Positions 35,212 through 44,067 of a stretch of DNA of 64,000 nucleotides are shown here, piece after piece. The position numbers were made by a program, and so were the translations under genes. The DNA lies in contig JAFPME010000012.1 in assembly GCA_017402445.1 (NCBI GenBank), positions 1 through 64,000 on the forward strand, written 5' to 3'. This stretch comes from Prevotella sp. (GTDB taxonomy: Bacteria; Bacteroidota; Bacteroidia; Bacteroidales; Bacteroidaceae). Below the pieces are notes generated by a model. The model saw nothing but the letters and a program-made list of their open reading frames with translations. It did not search any database and was not told where the DNA came from. Every line of letters begins with the position of its first letter. The first letter of the stretch is position 1.

Positions 35212-38177
35212 GAAGAAAGACACTGATCTTACTGATATTGATGTGCTCGGCCTGTGTGGTCTGGGCGCAGTACAGGCCGGAAGGACGGGCCATCGTCTGC
35301 ACCGACGGAGGCCATCGCTACACGCGTGCGCTCTACGGCGGGCCTGACGGTTACCGTGTGGAGACAAGCGACCGCCCGGTATTCGCGCTGTTCCTGAATT
35401 CAAGAAACGCAAGGAACGTCAGTCTTCGCCTGGAGCACGAAGGAAAATGGCTGGTGCTGGACAGCACGGAGCACTGCAAGGCTGTCTACTGCGGCGGCAA
35501 GCGCAGTTACCAGCTGACAGACGCGGCATGGAAAGGTGGGGAGCTGACGATGGAAGTCTACTGTCTGAGCGACCGCGACGGTGCGTTGTGGCACATCCGC
35601 CATCAGATTCCGGGAGGCCGCCCGACGCTGGAGGTTCGCATCACGGGTGTGAAGAACAAGCGGCTGAGCCGCAACGGCGACATCGGTGTGGATTCGGCGG
35701 ACAGCTTCGAGAGCGACGGCGAGACGATTCAGCTACTGAGCCAGTGTGTCGCGAAGGACATCTACATCGCTGCAGACAGCCTGACGCTGCGCATCGTGGA
35801 CGAAGAAGAGGCGGGAGCGCTGCTGCAGCCGACGCTGGATTACTATTCGGCGCTGGAGAACCGGATTGTCTTCGACACGCCCGACGCATACATCAATCCT
35901 TTAGGCTCTGCACTGGTGATGGCTGCCGACGGCGCCTGGGACGGCCGGACATGGCAACACGGGGCTGTTGGCTGGCGCACTGCGCTGGCTGGCTGGCGTG
36001 GTGGCTATCTGGGTGACGTGTTAGGATGGTGGGACCGTTCGCGCAGTCACTTCAATGCGTACGCTGAGAGCCAAGTGAAGAACGTGCCGCCGCGTGAGCA
36101 GCACCCGACGCAGGACAGCACGCTGAACCTGGCCCGTGCGGTAAAACGCTGGGGTACGCAGATGTACAGTAATGGTTACATCAGCCGCCGGCCCGGGAAG
36201 AGTGACGAGATGACGCACTACGACATGAACCTGAACTGCATTGACGAGCTGCTGTGGCACTTCGAGTATGATGCAGACAGGGCCTACATGCGCAAGATGT
36301 GGCCGATGTTAGTGAGCCACCTGCAATGGGAGAAGCGCAACTTCGACCCCGACGATGACGGTCTGTACGATGGCTACTGCTGCATCTGGGCGAGCGACGC
36401 ACTGTACTACAGTGGCGGTGCGGTGACTCATTCGTCGGCTTACAACTACAGGGGCATGCTGTTGGCAGGACAAATTGCTGAGCTGATAGGTGAAGACGGC
36501 TCTTGGTATCGGTCTGAAGCGGAGAAGACGTTGAAGGCAATGAACGAGCGTCTGTGGATGAGCGACAGCGGACACTGGGCAGAATACGCGGACCTGATGG
36601 GTCTGGGCCGTGTGCATGAGCACGCTGCGCTGTGGTCAGTGTACACTCCGATTGACTGCGGAGCAGCCACTGAGGCGCAGGCTTTCCGCGCGACGCAGTA
36701 TGCCGATGTGTGTCTGCCGCACATCCCTGTTGCTCCCGGCCTGCAGACAATCTCGACAACGGACTGGATGCCCTACGAATGGAGCATTAACAACGTGGCA
36801 GCGGCTGAGGTGATGCATACGGCGCTGGCCTGCTTCGAGGCAGGAAACAGCGAGATGGGGTTCCGGTTGCTGAAAGCGAACGTGATGGACCAGATGTATC
36901 TGGGCAGCAGTCCGGGGAATTTCGGTCAGATCAGCCAGCACGATGCCGTCAGGGGCGAATGTTACCGCGACTTTGCCGACTGCACGGGCATTGCGGCACG
37001 GGCGCTGCTGCAGGGCCTGTTCGGGATTGTTCCCGACGCACTTCGTGGCCGTTGTGTCATCCGCCCTGGCTTTCCGACCGACTGGGACCATGCTTCGGTA
37101 AGTACACCTTATATTACATATAGTTATCGTCGGGAAGGCGACAAGGAGGTCTACGAGGTGGAACAGCGCTTCAACCAACCTTTAGAAATCATCCTCAGAC
37201 AGAACACCGGCTTCGGATTCGTAGAGACCGTGGGGACCAACGCGCGCAAGCAGACCTTCGTGGTGGAACGTCCTCCGCGCGTGGCCGCGCCCACCCCAAT
37301 AGCGAAAAAGACGGAGACGGATGGTTGCGCATGGGGTAACGGCTTCAGCAACGTGGAGGAAGAAAGACTGGAACCGGTGCCGATGGAGCGCAGCTTCAAC
37401 AGTCGTGCCGACGACATATTCAAGAACGAATACCTCAGTCCGCGCCCTCCTTACACCACGTTGCAGATTCCCAAGCAGGGAGTGGGTGACTGGTGCCATC
37501 CTGAAACATGTCCCACGATCGACGACAGCGGGCTGCGCCGCCTGACGACCGACGGCATACTGAACGTCAGGCTGACCAAGACTGTCCGCCATTGCCTTTC
37601 CCCGTCGGCGTCGATTTTCAATTCGGAGGCGCAGTCCGGATCTTCCATCTCAGCGACAGACTCACTGATTGCCGCGATACCCTTCCGCATGGCCTCGTCG
37701 GGGAACAACATTGCCTACACGACGTTGTGGGACAACTACCCCGATGCCATCACGCTGCCCCTGAAAGGAAAAGCCAGCCACGCTTATCTGCTGATGGCAG
37801 GCAGCACCAATCACATGCAAAGCCACATTGACAACGGCATCATCGTCGTCGGCTACACCGACGGGACTTCAGACAGCCTGCGGCTGAGGAACCCACACAA
37901 CTGGTGTCCCATCGAGCAGGACTACTACGAGAACGGTCTTGCCTTCCATGCCGCGCAGCCCCGTCCATTCAGGATCGACTTCGAGACAGGACGTACCAGT
38001 CGTGAGCTGATTCCGATGGGGCCGCGCTACGGCGAAAGAAGGTTCAGCAAAGGGGCGGGCATCGTTCTTGACATGCCCCTGAACCCGCGGAAACGACTGA
38101 AAGACCTGACCGTACGGACACTCTCGAACGACGTCGTCATAGGTCTGATGGGCGTTACGCTGCAACGAACTTTATAA
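35208..38177 (+). CDS. Large exported putative glycoside hydrolase, (alpha/alpha)6-type (DUF4450-like)
   Basis: A 989-residue exported protein with a signal peptide (LILLILMCSACVVWAQ). Residues about 250-690 read as an (alpha/alpha)6 toroid similar to several glycosidase families: WRTALAGWRGGYLGDVLGWW, NPDDDG-like DPDDDGLYDGYCCIWASDAL, RGMLLAGQIAELIGEDGSWY and EWSINNVAAAEVMHTALACF. A C-terminal half carries beta-sandwich segments. I believe it belongs to the DUF4450 group, from memory only. The start at 35208 was chosen over one 33 bp upstream because it gives the signal peptide and the ATGA overlap with the fucosidase. Its substrate is probably part of the same fucosylated glycan. Confidence 0.75.
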   Translation: MRRKTLILLILMCSACVVWAQYRPEGRAIVCTDGGHRYTRALYGGPDGYRVETSDRPVFALFLNSRNARNVSLRLEHEGKWLVLDSTEHCKAVYCGGKRSYQLTDAAWKGGELTMEVYCLSDRDGALWHIRHQIPGGRPTLEVRITGVKNKRLSRNGDIGVDSADSFESDGETIQLLSQCVAKDIYIAADSLTLRIVDEEEAGALLQPTLDYYSALENRIVFDTPDAYINPLGSALVMAADGAWDGRTWQHGAVGWRTALAGWRGGYLGDVLGWWDRSRSHFNAYAESQVKNVPPREQHPTQDSTLNLARAVKRWGTQMYSNGYISRRPGKSDEMTHYDMNLNCIDELLWHFEYDADRAYMRKMWPMLVSHLQWEKRNFDPDDDGLYDGYCCIWASDALYYSGGAVTHSSAYNYRGMLLAGQIAELIGEDGSWYRSEAEKTLKAMNERLWMSDSGHWAEYADLMGLGRVHEHAALWSVYTPIDCGAATEAQAFRATQYADVCLPHIPVAPGLQTISTTDWMPYEWSINNVAAAEVMHTALACFEAGNSEMGFRLLKANVMDQMYLGSSPGNFGQISQHDAVRGECYRDFADCTGIAARALLQGLFGIVPDALRGRCVIRPGFPTDWDHASVSTPYITYSYRREGDKEVYEVEQRFNQPLEIILRQNTGFGFVETVGTNARKQTFVVERPPRVAAPTPIAKKTETDGCAWGNGFSNVEEERLEPVPMERSFNSRADDIFKNEYLSPRPPYTTLQIPKQGVGDWCHPETCPTIDDSGLRRLTTDGILNVRLTKTVRHCLSPSASIFNSEAQSGSSISATDSLIAAIPFRMASSGNNIAYTTLWDNYPDAITLPLKGKASHAYLLMAGSTNHMQSHIDNGIIVVGYTDGTSDSLRLRNPHNWCPIEQDYYENGLAFHAAQPRPFRIDFETGRTSRELIPMGPRYGERRFSKGAGIVLDMPLNPRKRLKDLTVRTLSNDVVIGLMGVTLQRTL

Positions 38178-38216
38178 TTCATAATGCATAAAAGGCATAA
38201 TTAATAATTCATAATA
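38172..38216. repeat. Heptamer repeat (short)
   Basis: Units of ATAATTC/ATAATGC overlap the stop codon of the preceding gene and end 18 bp before topB. Confidence 0.8.
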
Positions 38217-38234
38217 GTAAGCAGAGACAGAGAT

Positions 38235-40553
38235 ATGATTGTTTGCATAGCAGAGAAACCAAGCGTGGCACGCGACATCGCACGAATCATCGGTGCCAAC
38301 CGTTCGTGCGACGGCTACATGGAAGGCAACGGGTACCAGGTAACCTGGACATTCGGACACCTGTGCACGCTGAAGGAACCGAACGACTACACGCCCATGT
38401 GGAAGACGTGGAGCCTGTCTGCTCTGCCCATGATACCGGCGCGATTCGGCATCAAGCTCATCGAAGACCAAGGCATCAAGAAGCAGTTCGCCGTCATTGA
38501 ACGCCTGATGCAGGCTGCCGACGGCATTATCAACTGCGGTGATGCCGGACAGGAAGGAGAACTCATCCAGCGCTGGGTGATGCAGAAGGCACAGGCTAAG
38601 TGTCCTGTCAAACGGCTGTGGATATCGTCAATGACGGACGAAGCCATCCGCGAAGGTTTCCAGCAGCTCAAGGACCAGCAAGAGTATCAGCCGCTCTACC
38701 TGGCAGGACTGTCGCGAGCCATCGGTGACTGGCTTTTAGGCATGAATGCGACGCGTCTTTACACGCTGAAATACGGACAGAACGGACAGGTGCTTTCGAT
38801 CGGACGCGTGCAGACGCCGACGCTGGCTCTCATTGTGAACCGTCAGAAAGAGATAGACAATTTCAAACCCGAGCCGTACTGGGTGCTCCCCACCATCTAT
38901 CGCGACACGCTCTTCACTGCGACAAAAGGGAAGTTCCTGAGCAAGGAAGAGGGCGAAAAAGCTTTCGAAACCATCGCGGGGAGACCGTTCACCGTGACGA
39001 AAGTGGAGAAGAAAAACGGTAAGGAAGCGCCTAAGCAGCTCTACGACCTGACATCACTTCAGGTGGACTGTAACCGAAAATACGGCATGAGCGCCGAACT
39101 GACCCTCAACACCATCCAAGCTCTCTACGAGCGGAAGCTGACCACCTACCCCCGTGTGGACACGCAATACCTATCGGACGACATCTATCCCAAGTGCCCG
39201 CAAATCATGAACGGACTCTACCAGACGAAGCAAGGTGGCGTGCCCATCTATGCAGAACTGGTGAAACGGCTCGGCGGAAAAGCCCTGCTGAAATCGAAAC
39301 GCGTGTTCGACACATCCAAAGTGACGGATCACCACGCCATCATTCCTACGGGTGTTGCGCCACAATCGCTCAGCGACATGGAGCGCCACGTGTACGACCT
39401 GATAGCTCGTCGCTTCATTTCCGTGTTCTATCCCGATTGCAAATTTGCCACGACAACGGTGCTCGGCGAAGTGGCAAGGGGCACTGTGAACACCCCAAGC
39501 GGGCAAGATTCCCTCCAAACTTCCCCGAAGGAAGGCTTCAGCGAGTCAAAGAGTGAGGGCGTGGAGTTTAAGGTGACAGGAAAGCAGATTCTTGACCCGG
39601 GCTGGCGTGTAGTATACGAAAAGGCTTCACCATCAGGACAAGAAACGGCCCCCTACAACAATGGAACAGGAGATGACGACGAGAAGAAAGACGACGAAGA
39701 GAAAACGCTCCCGGCTTTCGTCAAGGGTGAAAGCGGTCCGCACAAGCCCACGCTGACCGAGAAACAAACCACTCCCCCACCCTACTACAACGAAGCATCA
39801 TTGCTACGTGCCATGGAGACTGCCGGTAAATTCGTCGACAACGAGGAACTGCGAACTGCCATGAAAGAAAACGGCATCGGCAGGCCCTCATCGCGTGCTG
39901 GAATCATTGAGACTCTGTTCAAACGGCATTACATCCGGCGTGACAAAAAACGCTTAGTGGCCACACCTACTGGCATCGAACTGATAGACATGATCAAGGA
40001 AGAACTGCTCAAGAGCTGCGAGCTGACAGGTATTTGGGAAAAGAAACTGCGCGACATTGAACACAAGAAGTATGACCCAAGCCTCTTCATCAACGAACTG
40101 AAGGAGCAGATCACGGCCATAGTGCATCAGGTACTGTCCGACAATTCAAACCGTCGCGTCACCGTCACCACAGATGAAGACCTGAAGAAAAAGAAGGCCA
40201 ACAAGAAAGCCGCTTCCAAGAGCAAAGCCACTTCCAAGAGCAAAGGCACTTCCAAATCCATTCCCGAGCAAAGCGACACCCGCCCAACCTCTCCGAAGGG
40301 TGCGGGCCCCCTTCCGATTCCCGAGCACAGCTCGCCTACCCGTAGCCTTTCCCCCGAGGGGGAGACTTCTTCCTCGGAAATCGGAAGGGGTATCTCGGCC
40401 GTTGCTGATTTGGTAGGACAGCCATGCCCCGTGTGCGGGAAAGGGCATATCATCAAAGGAAAGACGGCTTACGGATGCAGCGAATGGAAGGCGGGATGCA
40501 CCTTCCGCCGCCCTTTTGGTCCCCAAACGCCGACGCCGACAGATGAAAACTGA
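38235..40553 (+). CDS. topB: DNA topoisomerase III
   Basis: Type IA topoisomerase of 772 residues that relaxes and decatenates DNA. The Toprim domain opens MIVCIAEKPSVARDIARIIG with catalytic Glu7 and has GDAGQEGELIQRW (acidic DxD-like site). GRVQTPTLALIV and TTYPRVDTQYLS with active-site Tyr305 are clear. A C-terminal zinc ribbon begins at Cys731-x2-Cys734. Odd points: residues about 415-437 and 680-715 carry low-complexity inserts encoded by palindromic repeats, and residues 650-680 form a Lys/Ser-rich linker. It is not near any integrase or transfer genes, so it looks chromosomal. Confidence 0.94.
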   Translation: MIVCIAEKPSVARDIARIIGANRSCDGYMEGNGYQVTWTFGHLCTLKEPNDYTPMWKTWSLSALPMIPARFGIKLIEDQGIKKQFAVIERLMQAADGIINCGDAGQEGELIQRWVMQKAQAKCPVKRLWISSMTDEAIREGFQQLKDQQEYQPLYLAGLSRAIGDWLLGMNATRLYTLKYGQNGQVLSIGRVQTPTLALIVNRQKEIDNFKPEPYWVLPTIYRDTLFTATKGKFLSKEEGEKAFETIAGRPFTVTKVEKKNGKEAPKQLYDLTSLQVDCNRKYGMSAELTLNTIQALYERKLTTYPRVDTQYLSDDIYPKCPQIMNGLYQTKQGGVPIYAELVKRLGGKALLKSKRVFDTSKVTDHHAIIPTGVAPQSLSDMERHVYDLIARRFISVFYPDCKFATTTVLGEVARGTVNTPSGQDSLQTSPKEGFSESKSEGVEFKVTGKQILDPGWRVVYEKASPSGQETAPYNNGTGDDDEKKDDEEKTLPAFVKGESGPHKPTLTEKQTTPPPYYNEASLLRAMETAGKFVDNEELRTAMKENGIGRPSSRAGIIETLFKRHYIRRDKKRLVATPTGIELIDMIKEELLKSCELTGIWEKKLRDIEHKKYDPSLFINELKEQITAIVHQVLSDNSNRRVTVTTDEDLKKKKANKKAASKSKATSKSKGTSKSIPEQSDTRPTSPKGAGPLPIPEHSSPTRSLSPEGETSSSEIGRGISAVADLVGQPCPVCGKGHIIKGKTAYGCSEWKAGCTFRRPFGPQTPTPTDEN
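39500..39546 (+). repeat. CTC-type palindromic repeat inside topB
   Basis: CCCTCCAAACTTCCCCGAAG followed by GAAGGC and CAGCGAG resembles the intergenic elements at 43629-43680 and 43990-44045; encodes QDSLQTSPKEGFSESK. Confidence 0.7.
40283..40398 (+). repeat. Pair of palindromic repeats in the topB C-terminal linker
   Basis: Contains CCTCTCCGAAGGGT, GGCCCCCTTCCGATT with its partner AATCGGAAGGGG, and CCCCCGAGGGGGA. The outer inverted repeat is about 75 bp apart. Encodes TSPKGAGPLPIPEHSSPTRS and SLSPEGETSS. Confidence 0.75.
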
Positions 40554-40597
40554 CACGGTCAGACAATAAAAACCGACTTCACGCGTTACATTAAAGT

Positions 40598-42649
40598 ATG
40601 CGCATCAGACTGCTTTTTCTTTTGCTTACGGTTCTGCTGCTCGCCTCTTGCGGAGCGGACAAGAACCTCAAACGGGGAGAGAAATATCTCGCCCTCGGCG
40701 AATATTTTGATGCAGCCAACGAATTCAAAACAGCTTATCAGAAGACACCGGCAAAGGAACGCGACAAACGAGGACGCATTTCCAAGCGTTTGGCCCTATG
40801 CTGGGAGCGAATCAACCAGACTCCGAAGGCCATTGCCAGCTACCGCAACGTCATTCGCTACAAGCAGGACGACGTGGAAACACATCTCAGCTTTGCCCGA
40901 CAACTGCTCAGAAACGGCAACTACAAAGAGGCAGCACAGGAATTCCAGCTGGTATTGGACTCGCTCCCCGACAACGAAATGGCACTCAACGGTCTGCAAT
41001 CCGCACAGACAGCCCCGACCATCAAGGAGCAAGGCTCACGCTACACAGTCAAGAAGATGGACATCTTCAATTCGAGAAGGGCTGACTATTGCCCCGTCCT
41101 GGGTGGCGACGACAACGACCGGCTCTTCTTCACCTCAACACGCAACGAGGCACAAGGCAACGAGCTCAGCGGCATTACAGGCACAAAGCCCGGCGACATC
41201 TTCGTGTCTGAGAAAGATGACAAGGGGAAATGGGGCAAACCGCAGACCATTGAGAGCGGACTAAACTCCGAATATGACGAAGGAGCCTGCTGTCTCACGC
41301 CCGATGGCAACACCATGTACCTCACACAGTGCTCCTCCGACCCCGACTATCCACGCTATGCCACCATAGTGAAGTCGCCACGCTCCGACGCAGCATGGGG
41401 AAAAGGATCACTCGTAGAACTGACGCGCGATACGCTCTCCAGTTATGCCCACCCCGCCATTTCACCCGATGGTGAATGGCTCTACTTCGTCAGCGACATG
41501 CCCGGAGGCAAAGGTGGACTCGACATCTGGCGAATCCGTCTGACCTCAGCAGGTCTGGGAGGTGTCGAAAACATCGGCGAACCCGTCAACACGGAAGGCG
41601 ACGAGATGTTCCCAACCTTCCGTCCCAACGGCGATCTTTACTTTTCGAGCAACGGACATCCGGGTATGGGAGGACTTGACATCTTCATCGCAAAGGTGGG
41701 AAACGACGGACACTACAAACTGGAACACCCCGGATTCCCGCTCAATTCGCAGGCCGACGACTTCGGATGCACCTTCGAAGGACCACACAACCGAGGCTTT
41801 TTCTCGTCCAACCGCGGCGACGGACGCGGCTGGGACCACATCTACAGCTTCGAGAAACCCGAAATCATACAGACCATCAAGGGATGGGTATACGAAATGG
41901 ATGGTTACGAACTGCCTGCAGCGCAAGTACATCTGGTCGGCAACGACGGCACGAACAAGAAGATCAGCGTGAAGGGCGACGGCTCGTTTGAAGAAGTGAT
42001 TGAACCAGGAGTAAACTATATCTTGCTGGCATCATGCAAAGGATTCCTTAACCATAAGGAAGAAATCAGCGTACAACCCGTCAGCGAATCCAAACAGTAC
42101 ACGCTACAGTTCCCCCTGGCCAGCATCCGGGTGCCCGTGCTCATCGACAATATCTTCTACGATTACAACAAGGCGACACTGCGCCCTGAGTCCAAGACAG
42201 CACTCGACGAACTGGTAAAAATGCTTGAAGAAAACCCCAACGTGACCATCGAGCTGAGTGCACATGCCGACTACCGAGGCAGTGCTTCATACAACAAAAC
42301 GCTTTCGCAGCATCGTGCAGAAAGCGTTGTCAACTATCTCATCGAACATGGAATACCGCAGGACCGCTTGACCCCCGTGGGCTACGGAAAAGAGAAGCCA
42401 AAGACTATCCGCAAGAAAGTAACGGAGAAGTACCCTTGGTTGAAAGAAGACGATGTTCTCTCAGAAGAATTCATCAAAAAACTGGATGACGAAAAGCAGG
42501 AAATCTGCAACCAGCTGAATCGCCGCACCGAGTTCATTGTGCTGCGCACCACCTACGGAATGTTTGACGAGAAAGGCAATCTGAAAGTGCAGCCCAAACC
42601 CAAACAGAAAGAGAGCCAGACCGACGACGACATTCTCTACTTTGAGTAG
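40598..42649 (+). CDS. porE: T9SS component PorE-like OmpA-family lipoprotein
   Basis: A 683-residue lipoprotein (Cys18 in LLLASC). Domains in order: TPR repeats (~25-135), WD40-like PD40 beta-propeller (~150-435, with SPDGEWLYFVSDMPGGKGGL and FRPNGDLYFSSNGHPGMGGL), a carboxypeptidase-regulatory-like domain (~440-510) and a C-terminal OmpA peptidoglycan-binding domain (DNIFYDYNKATLRPESKTAL; SAHADYRGSASYNKTLSQHR). This order matches PorE of the type IX secretion system, which anchors the apparatus to peptidoglycan. The symbol rests on architecture. It starts 44 bp after topB. Cargo with T9SS-type C-termini is encoded in this window. Confidence 0.85.
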   Translation: MRIRLLFLLLTVLLLASCGADKNLKRGEKYLALGEYFDAANEFKTAYQKTPAKERDKRGRISKRLALCWERINQTPKAIASYRNVIRYKQDDVETHLSFARQLLRNGNYKEAAQEFQLVLDSLPDNEMALNGLQSAQTAPTIKEQGSRYTVKKMDIFNSRRADYCPVLGGDDNDRLFFTSTRNEAQGNELSGITGTKPGDIFVSEKDDKGKWGKPQTIESGLNSEYDEGACCLTPDGNTMYLTQCSSDPDYPRYATIVKSPRSDAAWGKGSLVELTRDTLSSYAHPAISPDGEWLYFVSDMPGGKGGLDIWRIRLTSAGLGGVENIGEPVNTEGDEMFPTFRPNGDLYFSSNGHPGMGGLDIFIAKVGNDGHYKLEHPGFPLNSQADDFGCTFEGPHNRGFFSSNRGDGRGWDHIYSFEKPEIIQTIKGWVYEMDGYELPAAQVHLVGNDGTNKKISVKGDGSFEEVIEPGVNYILLASCKGFLNHKEEISVQPVSESKQYTLQFPLASIRVPVLIDNIFYDYNKATLRPESKTALDELVKMLEENPNVTIELSAHADYRGSASYNKTLSQHRAESVVNYLIEHGIPQDRLTPVGYGKEKPKTIRKKVTEKYPWLKEDDVLSEEFIKKLDDEKQEICNQLNRRTEFIVLRTTYGMFDEKGNLKVQPKPKQKESQTDDDILYFE

Positions 42650-42698
42650 ACTTTATAACACCCTACTCGAGAGCTTGGAGCTTCCCCACTCTTAACAC

Positions 42699-43043
42699 TT
42701 AACTCTTTGAAACCAGTCTGTAGCTTCCGGCAATTGCCAGAAACAGCAATCCCATGTAGATGGTTAACGGACTCAGTTGGTACATCAGGTCATGGTTGCT
42801 GATATCAGCCCAAGCGCCTTGCAGCGAACCGGAAACAGCCTTCCAACCCCGTCCTGCTACGAAGAAGGCCACCGCCACCACCGTACAAACAGCCGTCCAC
42901 AGCCTATTCAGCCGACGGGCACGGTCAGGAAGCATCCTCATCACCCTATGTGAGAAACCATTATCTTCCACATCAAACCGTTGTTGGTTGAAGAATTGCT
43001 GCAAAAGCAACTCCTCCTGTTCATGATTTCTTTCCATATCCAT
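42699..43043 (-). CDS. Small membrane protein downstream of an ECF sigma factor
   Basis: A 114-residue protein with an acidic cytoplasmic N-terminus (NHEQEELLLQQFFNQQRF) and two membrane helices (LWTAVCTVVAVAFFVAGRGW; LTIYMGLLFLAIAGSYRL). The gene overlaps the end of the ECF sigma gene by 23 bp, so it is likely its membrane-bound regulator. It resembles a Bacteroides family I remember as DUF5056, which I cannot verify. An alternative start two codons in is possible. Confidence 0.75.
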   Translation of the reverse strand: MDMERNHEQEELLLQQFFNQQRFDVEDNGFSHRVMRMLPDRARRLNRLWTAVCTVVAVAFFVAGRGWKAVSGSLQGAWADISNHDLMYQLSPLTIYMGLLFLAIAGSYRLVSKS

Positions 43044-43566
43044 TTTGTTTTAAGTAGTCTGCTAAATTCTTCTTACCACGGGACAGATGCGATTTGACCG
43101 TTCCTTGTGGCATGCCCGTGATTTCCGCAATTTTATCGATAGGTTGACCTTCAAGCATTTGCAACGTGATGCACGCGCGTTCCTCCGCCTTCAGCAAGGC
43201 CAGAGCCTGATAAAGATCCATACGGAGAGATGTTGATACGCCAGCACTCTGCAGGCTTGCCATGGCTGGATGGTCAATGTCTTCCGTCTGTTTCTGCGAG
43301 CGCCGATAGTCATAGAGAACGTTATAAGCAATGCGGAACAACCAGGTGGAGAACCCGGAAAGCCCTTTGAACGAACTGATGTGCATGTAAGCCTTCACGA
43401 ACGTGTCTTGAGCAAGGTCGTCGCTCAGTTGGCTGTCGCCCAACGTCTGGCTGAGAAAGAACCTGCGCACAGGCGACTGATATTTCTTCACCAGCTGGTC
43501 AAACGCCCGCTTGTTGTGAAAAACAGCCACCTGCGCCACGAGAGAAATGTCGCTCAGTTTCTCCAT
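43021..43566 (-). CDS. ECF-type RNA polymerase sigma factor (RpoE-like)
   Basis: A 181-residue sigma factor, the most canonical of the three in the window. Region 2 includes AFDQLVKKYQSPVRRFFLSQ, LSDDLAQDTFVKAYMHISSF and FSTWLFRIAYNVLYDYRRSQ, and region 4 ERACITLQMLEGQPIDKIAE with ITGMPQGTVKSHLSRGKKNL. It is followed by an overlapping membrane-protein gene and preceded by PspC and another membrane protein on the same strand, suggesting an envelope-stress module. Confidence 0.95.
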   Translation of the reverse strand: MEKLSDISLVAQVAVFHNKRAFDQLVKKYQSPVRRFFLSQTLGDSQLSDDLAQDTFVKAYMHISSFKGLSGFSTWLFRIAYNVLYDYRRSQKQTEDIDHPAMASLQSAGVSTSLRMDLYQALALLKAEERACITLQMLEGQPIDKIAEITGMPQGTVKSHLSRGKKNLADYLKQNGYGKKS

Positions 43567-43628
43567 CTGTGCCTTACGTCAGTTTTGAAAGTAAAGTCTT
43601 AACCCATTGTCCCCCATCGCGAAACAGG

Positions 43629-43680
43629 AAGCCTCCCCTCGAGGAGGTTTGAAGGGGGCTGCGTCCTCCCCGAGGGCTTC
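43629..43680. repeat. CTC-type palindromic repeat
   Basis: CCTCCCCTCGAGGAGG and a second CCTCCCCGAGGG block around GTTTGAAGGGGG, between the sigma and pspC genes. Related to 43990-44045 and to the topB inserts. Confidence 0.75.
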
Positions 43681-43686
43681 CCATTC

Positions 43687-43905
43687 TTATCTCTTCTCAG
43701 GAATCACCAGCCACAGTATCGGATAGATGAGCACCCCACTGAACACCGTAAACAGTGTCAGGAACAGATAACCCACACGCACCAGCGTAGGATCCCAATC
43801 GAAATACTCGGCAATTCCGCCACATACGCCGCCTAACACTCTGTCGGTCGAGCGAGTCAATCTTTTCTTTTCCATTCTTTTTTCTATTGAATTGTTCGTA
43901 TCCAT
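43687..43905 (-). CDS. PspC domain protein
   Basis: A 72-residue inner-membrane protein that is essentially one PspC domain: KRLTRSTDRVLGGVCGGIAE, YFDWDPTLVRVGYLF and a second hydrophobic stretch ending WLVIPEKR. PspC-type proteins take part in membrane-stress sensing. A second ATG at codon 11 (MEKKRLTRS) is an equally good start. It lies upstream of the ECF sigma gene in the same direction. Confidence 0.9.
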   Translation of the reverse strand: MDTNNSIEKRMEKKRLTRSTDRVLGGVCGGIAEYFDWDPTLVRVGYLFLTLFTVFSGVLIYPILWLVIPEKR

Positions 43906-43989
43906 CCTTACCTTAATTTATATATAAGACATGTTTCGCTTAAACGCTATCGAGACCTGCACCCTCAACAACAAGCAGTGGACCACGGC

Positions 43990-44067
43990 CTCTCTCCAAC
44001 TCCACCGCGTGGAGGTTTGGAGGGACTACATCCCCCTCGGGGGCTCATTTAGATGTGAAGCATCGCC
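43990..44067 (-). repeat. Composite repeat forming the C-terminus of the gene at 44026
   Basis: On the minus strand GGCGATGCTTCACATCTAAAT is joined to GAGCCCCCGAGGGGGA and then CCCTCCAAACCTCCACGCGG. The first part matches the hairpin module at 31201-31216 and 44920-44939, the second the CTC-type repeats. It supplies the last 13 codons (GDASHLNEPPRGM) and the stop. Confidence 0.8.

Noticed and set aside
38235..40553. topB as a sign of an integrative conjugative element
   Set aside because: No integrase, relaxase, tra genes or attachment repeats nearby, and the neighbours are ordinary chromosomal genes.
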